Made by a program: the position numbers and the translations under genes. Below the pieces are notes generated by a model that made no database searches, was not told the origin of the DNA, and saw only the letters and a list, made by a program, of their open reading frames with translations. Positions 16,658 to 25,835 of a stretch of 64,000 bases of DNA are shown here, one piece after another (the first letter of the stretch is position 1; every line of letters starts with the position of its first letter). The stretch comes from Ovoidimarina sediminis (lineage in GTDB: Bacteria > Pseudomonadota > Alphaproteobacteria > Rhodobacterales > Rhodobacteraceae). The stretch is taken from the NCBI RefSeq assembly GCF_032586175.1, contig NZ_JAWHTE010000007.1, positions 132,265-196,264 on the forward strand. Direction: 5' to 3'.

Positions 16658-17998
16658 TCAGGCCGCCCGCTCTACCTCCGCCACGATCCCGTCCACCACA
16701 TCGGCCAGAAGCACCTCGTCCTCGCACTCCGCCATGACGCGGATCAGCGGTTCGGTGCCCGATTTCCGGATCAGCAGCCGGCCCGTCCCCTGAAGCCGTC
16801 CCTCAGCGGCGGCAATCGCCGATTGCACCCCGGCCGAAGCCAGCGGATCGGATCCGGCGGCAAAGCGCACGTTCTTCAGAAGCTGTGGCACCGGCGTGAA
16901 CTGCCGGGCCAGCGCCGAGGCGGGCTTGCCGGTCTGCACCATCTCGCGCAGGAACTGCAGCCCTGCGATCAGCCCGTCGCCGGTTGTGGCGTAATCGGTC
17001 AGAACGATATGGCCCGACTGCTCGCCGCCCATGTTGAAGCCGCCGTTGCGCATGGCCTCCACGACATAGCGGTCGCCCACTTTCGTCCGGTGCAGCGATA
17101 CGCCAAGCGCGCCAAGATGCCGTTCAAGCCCAAGGTTCGACATGACCGTGGCCACAAGCGTGCCGCCGGCCAGCCGGTCTTCCCCGGCCCAGCGCCCGGC
17201 CAGAAGGGCCATGATCTGGTCGCCATCGGCCTGTGTGCCGGTTTCGTCCAGAACGATCACCCGGTCCGCGTCCCCGTCGAGGCAGATCGCCACATCCGCG
17301 CCGTGGCTCACCACGGCCTCTGCCGCGGTGCGGGTATCGGTCGATCCGCAGCCCTGGTTGATGTTCGTCCCGTTCGGCGACACACCGACCGGGAACACCT
17401 CCGCCCCAAGCTCCCAAAGCACCTCCGGCGCCGCCCGGTAGCCCGCGCCATTGGCGCAGTCGATCACCACTTTCAGCCCGTCCAGCGACAGATCCGGCGG
17501 CAGTGTCGATTTCACCCGCTCGACATAGCGGAACCTGCCATCGTCGATCCGCTTCGCCCGCCCGATATTCGCGGCGCTAGCAAGCGTGATGTCCCCCTCC
17601 AGAATGCTCTCGATCTCGGCTTCGGCGCCATCCGACAGCTTGAATCCGTCGGGTCCGAAGAACTTGATCCCGTTGTCATGATGCGGGTTGTGCGAGGCGG
17701 AAATCATCACCCCCACATCGGCCCGCATCGATTTCGTCAGCATCCCCACCGCCGGTGTCGGCACCGGGCCGAGCAGCAGCACGTTCATTCCCGTCGAGGT
17801 GAACCCCGCCGTCAGCGCGTTCTCGAACATGTATCCCGAAAGCCGCGTGTCCTTCCCGATCACCACCCTGTGCGCGGCCGACGTATCACGCCGGAAATAA
17901 CGGCCCGCCGCCGCCCCGAGGCGCAGCGCAAGTTCCGCGGTCATAGGATGGGTGTTCGCCGTGCCGCGCACGCCGTCAGTGCCGAATAGTGTCCTCAT
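16658..17998 (-). CDS. glmM: Phosphoglucosamine mutase
   Basis: 446 aa. Interconverts glucosamine-6-phosphate and glucosamine-1-phosphate for UDP-GlcNAc, peptidoglycan and LPS. It opens with the canonical MRTLFGTDGVRGTAN. The phosphoserine loop is GVMISASHNPHHDNGIKFFG with Ser102, the standard GlmM position. The metal-binding CLDGDADRVIVLDE and the sugar-binding GGEQSGHIVLTD follow, and RKSGTEPLIRVMAE is the phosphate-binding loop. Length and motifs are all normal. It is the last gene of the folB-folP-glmM run, only 3 bases from the folP stop. Confidence 0.97.
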   Translation of the reverse strand: MRTLFGTDGVRGTANTHPMTAELALRLGAAAGRYFRRDTSAAHRVVIGKDTRLSGYMFENALTAGFTSTGMNVLLLGPVPTPAVGMLTKSMRADVGVMISASHNPHHDNGIKFFGPDGFKLSDGAEAEIESILEGDITLASAANIGRAKRIDDGRFRYVERVKSTLPPDLSLDGLKVVIDCANGAGYRAAPEVLWELGAEVFPVGVSPNGTNINQGCGSTDTRTAAEAVVSHGADVAICLDGDADRVIVLDETGTQADGDQIMALLAGRWAGEDRLAGGTLVATVMSNLGLERHLGALGVSLHRTKVGDRYVVEAMRNGGFNMGGEQSGHIVLTDYATTGDGLIAGLQFLREMVQTGKPASALARQFTPVPQLLKNVRFAAGSDPLASAGVQSAIAAAEGRLQGTGRLLIRKSGTEPLIRVMAECEDEVLLADVVDGIVAEVERAA

Positions 17999-18001
17999 GG
18001 C

Positions 18002-19018
18002 TCAATCTGCCTCGTGTTCAGTCCCGTTCGGCGCTCCGTTCAGCGCAAGGTGAAGGTTCATGGCCTGCCGTGTCTGTGCCACATCGTGAACCCGGATGAT
18101 CTGAACCCCCTGCGCGGCGGCATGAAGTGCCACGGCAAGCGATCCGGGCATCCGGTCTTTCGCGGCCTCCGCTCCGCCCAATGTGCCGATGAACCGCTTG
18201 CGCGAGGCACCCAGAAGGATCGGACAGCCAAGGTCATGATACACCGCAAGATGGCGAAGTAGAGACACGTTATGTTGCAATGTCTTTCCGAACCCGATGC
18301 CGGGGTCGAGGATGATCCGGTCGCGCCCGATCCCCGCGGCCAGCGCCGCCTCGATCCGGGTTTCCAAGTAATCTGCCACCTCCGCCACCACGTCGTCATA
18401 GGTGGGATTGGCCTGCATCGTCTTCGGGTCGCCCTGCGCGTGCATCAGGCAGACGGGGACATCGCGCTCGGCCAGAAGCCCGGCCATCGCGGTGTCATAA
18501 CTCATCGCCGAAACATCGTTCACGATATCCGCCCCGGCGTCGAGCGCCGCCGCCGCCACGGCGGCCTTGCGTGTGTCGATGCTGATCGGTGTTGCGAGCC
18601 CTGCCTCCCGGATCGCCGCGATCACCGGCACGGTGCGCGCGATCTCCTCGGTCTCGGGTACGGGATCGGCGCCGGGCCGCGTGCTCTCCCCGCCGATATC
18701 GAGGATATCGGCAGCGTACGCCATCTCCCGTGCGCGCGTCACGGCGGCCTCCACGCTCGGCAGGTCGCCGCCGTCGGAAAAGCTGTCGGGGGTGACGTTC
18801 AGAATACCCATGATCCGCGGGCGGTCGAGGGCGAGCCCTGCCACCGGGGCCCGCAGCGCCGAAAGCCGGTCGCTTTCCGGTCCCCGAGCCACGGCGCGCA
18901 CCGCATCCCCGCTCCAGGGCCGCACCGTGTCGAACCAGACATGCGCGCTTCCGGCAAGCGGCAGCGCGTTCAGAGAACGCCGTCCGGATCTGGCAAGTGG
19001 TTCGATCCGCGCGCTCAT
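18002..19018 (-). CDS. folP: Dihydropteroate synthase
   Basis: 338 aa, longer than the typical 270-280 because of about 65 N-terminal residues before the TIM barrel. The barrel carries IMGILNVTPDSFSDGG, DILDIGGESTRPGADPV, ISIDTRKAAVAAAALDAG, IVNDVSAM, CLMHAQGDPKTMQ, ILDPGIGFGKTLQHN and LLGASRKRFIG, the complete set of pterin and pABA site motifs. The enzyme joins dihydropterin pyrophosphate with p-aminobenzoate and is the sulfonamide target. ATG 19018 overlaps the folB stop in ATGA. The N-terminal extension has no clear homology to me. Confidence 0.95.
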   Translation of the reverse strand: MSARIEPLARSGRRSLNALPLAGSAHVWFDTVRPWSGDAVRAVARGPESDRLSALRAPVAGLALDRPRIMGILNVTPDSFSDGGDLPSVEAAVTRAREMAYAADILDIGGESTRPGADPVPETEEIARTVPVIAAIREAGLATPISIDTRKAAVAAAALDAGADIVNDVSAMSYDTAMAGLLAERDVPVCLMHAQGDPKTMQANPTYDDVVAEVADYLETRIEAALAAGIGRDRIILDPGIGFGKTLQHNVSLLRHLAVYHDLGCPILLGASRKRFIGTLGGAEAAKDRMPGSLAVALHAAAQGVQIIRVHDVAQTRQAMNLHLALNGAPNGTEHEAD

Positions 19019-19932
19019 TCGGCGAGCGTCAGCGCCCCGGCGGATACGTCGAGCCTCCGTGCGCCACATCCCTCTGGCGCCGCCGCGCCGACGAAGGCCA
19101 GATCCGATGCACCCATCTCCCCGGCCAGCCAGGCCGCAAGCGCCTCGGGCGCGATGCTCTCCGGCGGATCGGCGGCGTCGAGCACCATCTTCGACGGCGC
19201 CCAGACGCTGATCCGGCCCTGCTTCGCGGCCCAGTCCAGTTCCGTCCGGCTCTCCACCACCACGCACCGCCGGTCGCGCGCCGCCAGCACCCAGGCGGCC
19301 TGCTCGATCGCCAGAAGGTCGATCCGCCGCTGCGGGGCAGGGTGGGCGGCTTCGGGCAGGGGCAGGCCGGTCGCACCGACGCACAGGATCGCGGGCCGCC
19401 TGTGCGCCTCGATGTCGTCGAGCCAGGCGCTCAGCCGCGGCGACAGCGCGGCCTCCCGCGACAGGAAGATCACCACGGGATGCGCCATCGTCTCGGCTAC
19501 CGGCGCAGGCTCCAGGTCCTCTCGCGACCGCACGATCTCTACCCCCAGCGCCCCGGGCCCCAGGTCCAGCTTCTCGATCCGCACGAAGATCCGCCGCGCC
19601 TGCGGTTCCGCCAGAACCCGGGCCGCAACCCGCTCCGCCAGCGTCTCCAGAAGGTTCAAGCGGTCGCCCGAAAGTTCTGCCGCGATCGCCTCGGTGATCC
19701 GGTCGTAGCTCAGGATCCGGTCGACATCGTCGGCAAGATCGCCCTCCTGCGCCACCTCGACCACCACGTTGAAACAGATGCGCTGGGTGCGCCCGCGTTC
19801 CTGCTGAAACGCCCCGATCTCCACTTCCACGATATGATCGCGCAGCGATATCCTGTCGGCGATCGGCTCCGTCTCCGTGGCCCGGGCGCGCGCCTCCGGA
19901 TGGGCAAAGGCTAGGGCAAGATCACTGGTCAT
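19015..19932 (-). CDS. folB: Dihydroneopterin aldolase with C-terminal kinase-like extension
   Basis: 305 aa, against about 120 for normal FolB. Residues about 25-135 are FolB-like (DRISLRDHIVEVEIGAFQQE, LSYDRITEAIAAELSGDRLN, LLETLAERVAARVLAEP, IRIEKLDLGPGALGVEIVR in slightly variant form). The remaining 170 residues are a second domain: PVVIFLSREAALSPRLSAWL, RCVVVESRTELDWAAKQGRI, VWAPSKMVLDA and ESIAPEALAAWLAGEMGAS. The last pieces look like the end of an amino-acid-kinase fold such as MfnE, where a similar segment precedes a conserved SD-S-AAWLA helix. This is tentative. First gene of the folB-folP-glmM operon; its stop overlaps folP. Confidence 0.85.
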   Translation of the reverse strand: MTSDLALAFAHPEARARATETEPIADRISLRDHIVEVEIGAFQQERGRTQRICFNVVVEVAQEGDLADDVDRILSYDRITEAIAAELSGDRLNLLETLAERVAARVLAEPQARRIFVRIEKLDLGPGALGVEIVRSREDLEPAPVAETMAHPVVIFLSREAALSPRLSAWLDDIEAHRRPAILCVGATGLPLPEAAHPAPQRRIDLLAIEQAAWVLAARDRRCVVVESRTELDWAAKQGRISVWAPSKMVLDAADPPESIAPEALAAWLAGEMGASDLAFVGAAAPEGCGARRLDVSAGALTLAE

Positions 19933-20025
19933 CGCGGGGATCCTATCAGTTTGGCCGCCAGAGCCTCACAGCAAAAGCGGCCCGGGGCGTGCCTCGGACC
20001 GTCACCTTGCACGCAGCATACGACG

Positions 20026-20703
20026 TCAGTTTGACGCGTAGCGTTCGGATTGGCGATAGAAGTGATGCTGACCGATCGTGGCGGTGCGGGCATAGACCCG
20101 GCTCCACCGCGGCGCCACGGCCTTCGTGTGGTAATGCGTGGCTCCGTCGGTCAGGTTCGCCGGCACCGTACCGTCAAGCATCAGCCGCGCGATCTTGGCC
20201 ACCTTTTCGAAGGCTGCGGGCTCGTTGATCACTTCCTTGTGCCCGTCGCAGGTGTAGGTGAACTGGCACTGGTATTTCCTGCCCGTGCCCTGCTTCACCA
20301 CCCCACAGACAGTGTCGGGAAAGCGCTCTGCCTTCACCCGGTTCAGTATCACCTCGGCAACCGCGAAGATGCCCTTGATCGGCTCGCCCCGCGCTTCGAA
20401 ATACAGGGCTTCCGACAGGCACGCCCAGGCTTCACCGCCCTTCGCCTTCGGCAATTCGTTCAGGAAGGACCGGTCATAGCTGACGGCCACGGCCTCCTGC
20501 TTGGGTTCGTCTGACAGCTTCGACACCTTCGCCCGCGAGATCGCGGAAAAGGCCGCATGCTCGTTGCCGAGCACGCTGGTCACGCTGTCGCTTAGGAGTG
20601 CCTGAGGATTGTTGGACTGACTGATCACAACATCCGACGCACAGGCTGCGGTTGTCCCGAACGCCAAAACACAGACAGCCCACAATGTGGGTCGCAAAGT
20701 CAT
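20026..20703 (-). CDS. Secreted cell wall hydrolase, SleB type
   Basis: 225 aa. Signal peptide MTLRPTLWAVCVLAFGTTAA then CASDVV. The C-terminal half is the Hydrolase_2 (SleB) domain with CLSEALYFEARGEPIKGIFA, VAEVILNRVKAERFPDTVCG, CQFTYTCDGH and ATHYHTKAVAPRWSR; the conserved Glu in YFEARGE is the expected catalytic residue. It probably cleaves peptidoglycan glycan strands in the periplasm. I chose ATG 20703 (ribosome site AAGGGGGC); an earlier in-frame ATG would put a charged leader before the signal peptide. It is followed, after about 90 bases, by the folB operon. Confidence 0.85.
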   Translation of the reverse strand: MTLRPTLWAVCVLAFGTTAACASDVVISQSNNPQALLSDSVTSVLGNEHAAFSAISRAKVSKLSDEPKQEAVAVSYDRSFLNELPKAKGGEAWACLSEALYFEARGEPIKGIFAVAEVILNRVKAERFPDTVCGVVKQGTGRKYQCQFTYTCDGHKEVINEPAAFEKVAKIARLMLDGTVPANLTDGATHYHTKAVAPRWSRVYARTATIGQHHFYRQSERYASN

Positions 20704-20865
20704 GGTGCCCCCTTCGAGCATTATTCTCGCCAGCGGACCCCCGTCCACTGTGTCGCCCGGGCCTTAAAAGATCGAATCCGGAAGGTCCACCCGACCCCCC
20801 CGCGCACATGGCCGCATCGGCGGAAGTTCACCGATCCTGTGGAAAACTATAATTAGTCTTGAAAC

Positions 20866-23409
20866 TCAGGCTGGATTGTTTCTGGCGTTGCGATCCTCGA
20901 TCGCAAGCCGCCCGGCGGCCAGCCTCGCAACCGGCACCCGGAACGGCGAACAGGACACGTAGGTGAAGCCAACGGCCCGGCAGAAGGCGATACTGTCGGG
21001 ATCGCCGGCATGCTCGCCGCAGATCGACAGAACGATGTCGGGGCGCCCGTGCCGGCCCCGTTCGGCCCCGATCGTCAGAAGCTCTCCCACCCCATCGATA
21101 TCCAGCCTGTGGAACGGATCTTCGGCGAAAACCCCCTGCTGCACATAGGATCCCATGAACCGCCCGGCATCGTCCCGCGACAGGCCATAGGCCATCTGGG
21201 TAAGGTCGTTCGTTCCGAAGCTCAGGAAGGCCGCGTTCTGAGCGATCTCGTCGGCGCGAAGTGCAGCGCGCGGCGTCTCCACCATCACGCCCAGGCTATA
21301 GGTGAAATCCGTCCCGGTCTCCACGCGAACGGCTGCTGCCACGGCATCGACCCTGGCCTTCACAAGCTCCACCTCCCGCTTCGCAGAAACAAGCGGGATC
21401 ATGATCTCCGGCACCACCGGCGCGCCATCCTGGCTGCTTTCCACGGTCGCTTCGAAAATCGCCCGCGCCTGCATGTCATAGATTTCCGGGATCGCGATCC
21501 CGAGCCGCACCCCCCGCATGCCCAGCATCGGGTTGAACTCGCTCAACGCCTCGATCCGCCGGGTCACGTCGTGGATCGGCAGGTTCAGTGCCGCGGCCAG
21601 ATCGCGGATGCCCTCGCGGCCCGAAGGCAGGAATTCGTGCAACGGTGGGTCGAGCAGGCGGATACAGACGGGCTGCCCTCTCATTATCTCGAAAAGCGCA
21701 ATGAAATCAGCACGCTGCATCGGAAGAAGCCGCTCGAGAACCGCCGCCCGTTCGCCCGCGCTGTCGGCAAAGATCATCTCCCGCATGACGGTCAGGCGCT
21801 GTTCGTCGAAGAACATGTGCTCGGTCCGGCAAAGTCCGATTCCCTCGGCGGCGAAGGCTCGTGCGGTCCGCGCCTCCGCGGGCGTGTCGGCATTGGCCCG
21901 AACCCCGATATCGCGCGCGGCATCCGCCCAGCCCAGAAGCGTCTGGAACGCCCCGTCGATCGCCGGTTCCAGAAGCGGCGCCTCGCCCGAAAGCGCTTCG
22001 CCGCGGGTGCCGTCCAGCGTAATGATATCGCCTTCGCGGAAGATCCGGCCGTCCATTGCCGTCAGCGTCTTGTCACGGCGGTTGAGCCGCATCGTCGACG
22101 CGCCCACGACGCAGGGAAGCCCCAGCCCGCGCGCAATCACGGCGGCATGGCTCGTCATGCCGCCACGCTCGGTCAGCACACCGATCGCGGCATGCATGCC
22201 ACGGATATCTTCGGGCGAGGTTTCCCGCCGGACGAGGATGCAGGGCTCCTCTCGCGCCGCACTCTGCTGAGCCGCGCGCGACGAAAACACGATCCGCCCT
22301 GTCGCCGCCCCGGGGCTCGCCGCGATCCCGTTCGCGACCACGTCACGCCGATGCCGCGGGTCGACCTGCTGGTGCAGAAGTTCCGGCAGGGCGCGCGGCT
22401 CAACCCTCAGAACCGCCTCGTCCTGAGAGATGATCCCGTCCTCGGCCAGCGCCACCGCGATCGCGACATTGGCCCGCGCCAGGCGCGGCAGGCGCACGGC
22501 ATCGAGGATCGACAATGCCCCGGCCTGGATCGTGAACTCGACCTGCATTTCCTCGCGAAGCCGCGAGCGGCACATCTTCCCGTGCTCGATCAGCGCGGCG
22601 AAGATATCCGGGCACAAATCTTCCAGCGACGGCCCCCGCGGGTCCCGTGTCAGGTAAATCGCCCCTGATTCGCCGGTCACCGCGTCGCGCCCCTGGCTCT
22701 GGCTCAGGTAGCGCCCGGTGATCTGCGGCTGGCCTGTCGCGGCATCGACGAACTGGATCACGCCAGATCCGCTTTCGCCGGGGCCGACGCCCAACGCCAT
22801 TTCCTGCACGACAAGGCCCAGCCCGGCATCCGCCGGCGCCCCCTTCGCCTGCCGCAACAGTCGGGCGCTCGTGCCGTCCCAGGCCCGCGCCATCGATCGA
22901 AGCACATCGGTCAGCTGGCGCTCCGGTTCCTGCGGGAACGGCTCGTCCATCTCGTATTCATAGGCGTCGAGAAGTTCGCCGATATCCTCGGTGTCGAAGC
23001 TGTCGGGGTCGAGATGCGCAACCTCGACGGCATAGGACTGGATGAACCGCCGGTAAAGCGCATCCGCCGCCGGCGCGCCCAGCGTCTTCGAAAGCGCCGC
23101 GTGGCGCTCATCCGTCATCCCGATATTCAGGATCGCGCCGGGCCCGCCCCAATCGGGATCCTGGCTCGACGGGCGCACGGACAGAAGCGGATTTTCTCCG
23201 AATTGCCCGATCAGTGCGTTGATATCGGGAAGCTGACCAGAGGCGATATCGCGCACCGTGGCAAAGCTCAGCGCCACGGTATCCGGCACGGGCATGCCAA
23301 GCCGGATCAGCCGCTGCAGGCACTTCGCGCGGCCGCCATGGGCGTTCACCGCGATCGGCGCCGTCGGCGTGATCTCGGTAAACTTTGCGATATCAATGTG
23401 TTGCTGCAC
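20866..23409 (-). CDS. Pyruvate phosphate dikinase-family protein with divergent N-terminal domain
   Basis: 847 aa. The central phosphohistidine domain is intact (LTERGGMTSHAAVIARGLG, His in TSHA), and so is the C-terminal PEP-binding TIM barrel (GIGLCRTEHMFF, SFGTNDLTQMAYGLSRDD, ICGEHAGDPDSIAFCRAVG, YVSCSPFRVPVARLAAG). The N-terminal ATP-grasp part is shorter and unusual: the normal GGKGANL lid is replaced by HGGRAKCLQRLIRLGMPVP, and SVRPSSQDPDWGGPGAILN stands where PPDK has its SVRSGA region. So it may be a PPDK subclass or a PEP-binding relative with other chemistry. It lies 134 bases downstream of glyS, same strand. Confidence 0.75.
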   Translation of the reverse strand: MQQHIDIAKFTEITPTAPIAVNAHGGRAKCLQRLIRLGMPVPDTVALSFATVRDIASGQLPDINALIGQFGENPLLSVRPSSQDPDWGGPGAILNIGMTDERHAALSKTLGAPAADALYRRFIQSYAVEVAHLDPDSFDTEDIGELLDAYEYEMDEPFPQEPERQLTDVLRSMARAWDGTSARLLRQAKGAPADAGLGLVVQEMALGVGPGESGSGVIQFVDAATGQPQITGRYLSQSQGRDAVTGESGAIYLTRDPRGPSLEDLCPDIFAALIEHGKMCRSRLREEMQVEFTIQAGALSILDAVRLPRLARANVAIAVALAEDGIISQDEAVLRVEPRALPELLHQQVDPRHRRDVVANGIAASPGAATGRIVFSSRAAQQSAAREEPCILVRRETSPEDIRGMHAAIGVLTERGGMTSHAAVIARGLGLPCVVGASTMRLNRRDKTLTAMDGRIFREGDIITLDGTRGEALSGEAPLLEPAIDGAFQTLLGWADAARDIGVRANADTPAEARTARAFAAEGIGLCRTEHMFFDEQRLTVMREMIFADSAGERAAVLERLLPMQRADFIALFEIMRGQPVCIRLLDPPLHEFLPSGREGIRDLAAALNLPIHDVTRRIEALSEFNPMLGMRGVRLGIAIPEIYDMQARAIFEATVESSQDGAPVVPEIMIPLVSAKREVELVKARVDAVAAAVRVETGTDFTYSLGVMVETPRAALRADEIAQNAAFLSFGTNDLTQMAYGLSRDDAGRFMGSYVQQGVFAEDPFHRLDIDGVGELLTIGAERGRHGRPDIVLSICGEHAGDPDSIAFCRAVGFTYVSCSPFRVPVARLAAGRLAIEDRNARNNPA

Positions 23410-23543
23410 TGCGGCACGAATCCTTCACCGGCAGGATACGGTGTCAGCCTAAGTTTACAAGAGACAGGTTGGCGCGGCCCGGACGAGCGCGGCGCAAGGG
23501 ATGCGCCGCTGCATCAACGGGCCGTTCGGCCCCGGCCGCGGCC

Positions 23544-25781
23544 TTAGCCCTCGATCTTCCGAAGATCGGCGGTGGACAGACAGATTTCGCGGATACGGTG
23601 CAGAAGGTTCAGCCTGTTCCGCCGCAGCACCTGGTTCTCCGAATTCACCTGAACACCTTCGAAAAACCCGTCGATCGCGGGGCGCAGCCCGGCCATCGCG
23701 TGCATCGCCGCGGCGAAATCCTCTGTCTCCATTGCCGGCCCGATCGCCGCCTCGGCCGTGTCAAGCGCGGCGAACAGCGCGCGCTCTTCGTCGGTTTCCG
23801 CAAGCTTCGCGTCCGGTCCGAAGGAATACTCCACGCCATCGGCCTCTTCGGCCTGGGTCAGGATGTTGTTGGCCCGCCGGAACCCCTGAACAAGGTTCTC
23901 GCCATCCTCCGTCCCCACCACCTCCTGAAGCGCCCGGGCGCGCGCCACCAGAAGCGTCAGGTCATCGGATCCTGGCATCGCAAGACAGGCGTCGATCACA
24001 TCATGCCGCAGCCCCTCGTCGCGCAGATGCACCTTCAGCCTGTCGTGGAAGAAGCTCAGAAGATCGTCGCTCTTGTCCGGAACGGCCTCGGCGATCCGCG
24101 TCACGGATGCCGCGCCCTCGTGACGGTCCGCAATCGCGGCCACCACGGTGCGGATCGCCGCGCCGAACACCCCGTGATCGGCCACCTCGTCGGCGAAGTC
24201 CTCGAGCGCCTGAAGCTCCGGCCCCGACGCGCCCTGCGTCTCTAGCGCCACCTTGTGCAGCAACAGGCCCCGATCGAAGAACCGGTCAAGCGGCAGCCTC
24301 AACTCGTTCGCTAGAACCAGCCGGATCACCCCAAGCGCGGCCCGGCGAAGCGCGAACGGGTCCTTCGACCCCGTTGGCTTCTCGTCGATCGCCCAGAACC
24401 CGGTGAGGGTGTCGAGCTTGTCAGCCAGCGCTACGGCAACCGAAACCGGCGCGGCCGGCACATCGTCAGACGGGCCAAGCGGCGAATAATGCGCCTCCGC
24501 GGCCTCAGCGATCTCTGCCGAAAGCCCCGCGGCCTCTGCGTAATAGCGCCCCATCGTGCCCTGAAGCTCGGGGAACTCGTACACCATTTCCGAAGCGAGA
24601 TCGGCCTTCGCCACCCGTGCCGCATCCCGCGCGGTCGCGGGCGCCGCGTCCACCATCGGGGCAAGTTCACCGGCCAGCAGCGCGATCCGCCCGATACGGT
24701 CGGCCACCGTGCCAAGCCGCGCGTGGAACGTCACGTTCTCCAGCGCCGTCAGCCAGTCGCCCATCCCCCCGCGCGCCACGCGCAGGTCGTTCTCCCAGAA
24801 GAATTTCGCATCCGACAGGCGCGCGGCCAGAACCTTCTGGTTGCCCGCAAGGATTGTTGCGCCCCCGTCCGCGGCGGCCACGTTCGCAACGGTCACAAAC
24901 TTCTCGATCCGCCCCGTCTTGGCGTTCCGCACCGAAAAGAATTTCTGATGCTCCTTCATCGAGGTTTGCAGCACCTCGGGCGGTAGCTCGAGAAACTCTT
25001 CCCCGATCTCGCCCATCAGCACCGCGGGCCATTCGACGAGGTTCGCAACCTCTGCCAGAAGCCCCTTGTCCTCGACAAGCTCCAATCCCTGCGCGAAAGC
25101 CGCGCTCTCCGCGTCTGCCCAGATATGTTCGGCCCGCTCCGTCGGGTTCAGAACAACATGGCCCTTGCGCAGCTTCGCCACGTAATCGTCGAATGAACTC
25201 ACGGCGAACGGTGCGGGCGCCGTCTGCCGGTGTCCCACGGTCGTGTCGCCCGCCTGAAGCCCTGCGATCTCGAACGGCACGACCTCCGCACCCGCCTCGC
25301 TCGTCAGGATCACGAGGATCGACCGCAACGGCCGCACCCACCGCAGATCCCCCGATCCCCAGCGCATCGATTTCGGCCAGGGAAAATTCCGGATCGTCGT
25401 GTCGAGCGCGTCCGCCACGATCTCCGCCGCCGGTCGCCCAGGCCGCTCAATCACCGCGAAATAAACCTCGCCCTTCTTGTCGTCCCGGATCTCGAGCGCC
25501 GCGCGCTCGAGCCCCGTCGACCGCAGAAACCCCTCAATCGCTTTCTCCGGCGCATCCGTCCGCGGCCCCTTACGCTCCTCGCGCACCGCCGCGCTTTCGG
25601 GGCTCAGGCCCTCCACCGCCAGCGTCAGCCGCCGCGGCGTCGAAAATGCCGCCGCCCCGCCATAGGTCAGCCCGGCCTCCACCAGCGCGTCGGTCATCAA
25701 CCGCTTCAGATCCTCGGCCGCGCGGGCCTGCATCCGGGCAGGGATTTCTTCAGAGCGGAGTTCGATCAGAAGGTCAGGCAT
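23544..25781 (-). CDS. glyS: Glycine-tRNA ligase beta subunit
   Basis: 745 aa, somewhat longer than the usual 690. Family features: MPDLLIELRSEEIPARMQAR at the N-terminus, FFSVRNAKTGRIEKFVTVAN and LSDAKFFWENDLRVARGGMG in the middle, and DKLDTLTGFWAIDEKPTGSK with DPFALRRAALGVIRLVL (the HD-like core), ending with an anticodon-binding-like helical domain. With GlyQ it forms the alpha2-beta2 enzyme that charges tRNA-Gly; the beta subunit supplies tRNA recognition. glyQ lies upstream on the same strand with one small membrane-protein gene between. Confidence 0.97.
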   Translation of the reverse strand: MPDLLIELRSEEIPARMQARAAEDLKRLMTDALVEAGLTYGGAAAFSTPRRLTLAVEGLSPESAAVREERKGPRTDAPEKAIEGFLRSTGLERAALEIRDDKKGEVYFAVIERPGRPAAEIVADALDTTIRNFPWPKSMRWGSGDLRWVRPLRSILVILTSEAGAEVVPFEIAGLQAGDTTVGHRQTAPAPFAVSSFDDYVAKLRKGHVVLNPTERAEHIWADAESAAFAQGLELVEDKGLLAEVANLVEWPAVLMGEIGEEFLELPPEVLQTSMKEHQKFFSVRNAKTGRIEKFVTVANVAAADGGATILAGNQKVLAARLSDAKFFWENDLRVARGGMGDWLTALENVTFHARLGTVADRIGRIALLAGELAPMVDAAPATARDAARVAKADLASEMVYEFPELQGTMGRYYAEAAGLSAEIAEAAEAHYSPLGPSDDVPAAPVSVAVALADKLDTLTGFWAIDEKPTGSKDPFALRRAALGVIRLVLANELRLPLDRFFDRGLLLHKVALETQGASGPELQALEDFADEVADHGVFGAAIRTVVAAIADRHEGAASVTRIAEAVPDKSDDLLSFFHDRLKVHLRDEGLRHDVIDACLAMPGSDDLTLLVARARALQEVVGTEDGENLVQGFRRANNILTQAEEADGVEYSFGPDAKLAETDEERALFAALDTAEAAIGPAMETEDFAAAMHAMAGLRPAIDGFFEGVQVNSENQVLRRNRLNLLHRIREICLSTADLRKIEG

Positions 25782-25835
25782 CGGGCCACGGGTCCTTGCG
25801 GGGTCAGGTCGGCTGTTAAAGGGTTCGGGGGCGGA

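Noticed and set aside
15728..17989. 753-codon plus-strand frame over the DMT gene and glmM
   Set aside because: Out of frame with the DMT gene and antisense to glmM; no family features.
21010..22668. 552-codon plus-strand frame
   Set aside because: Antisense shadow of the PPDK-family gene.
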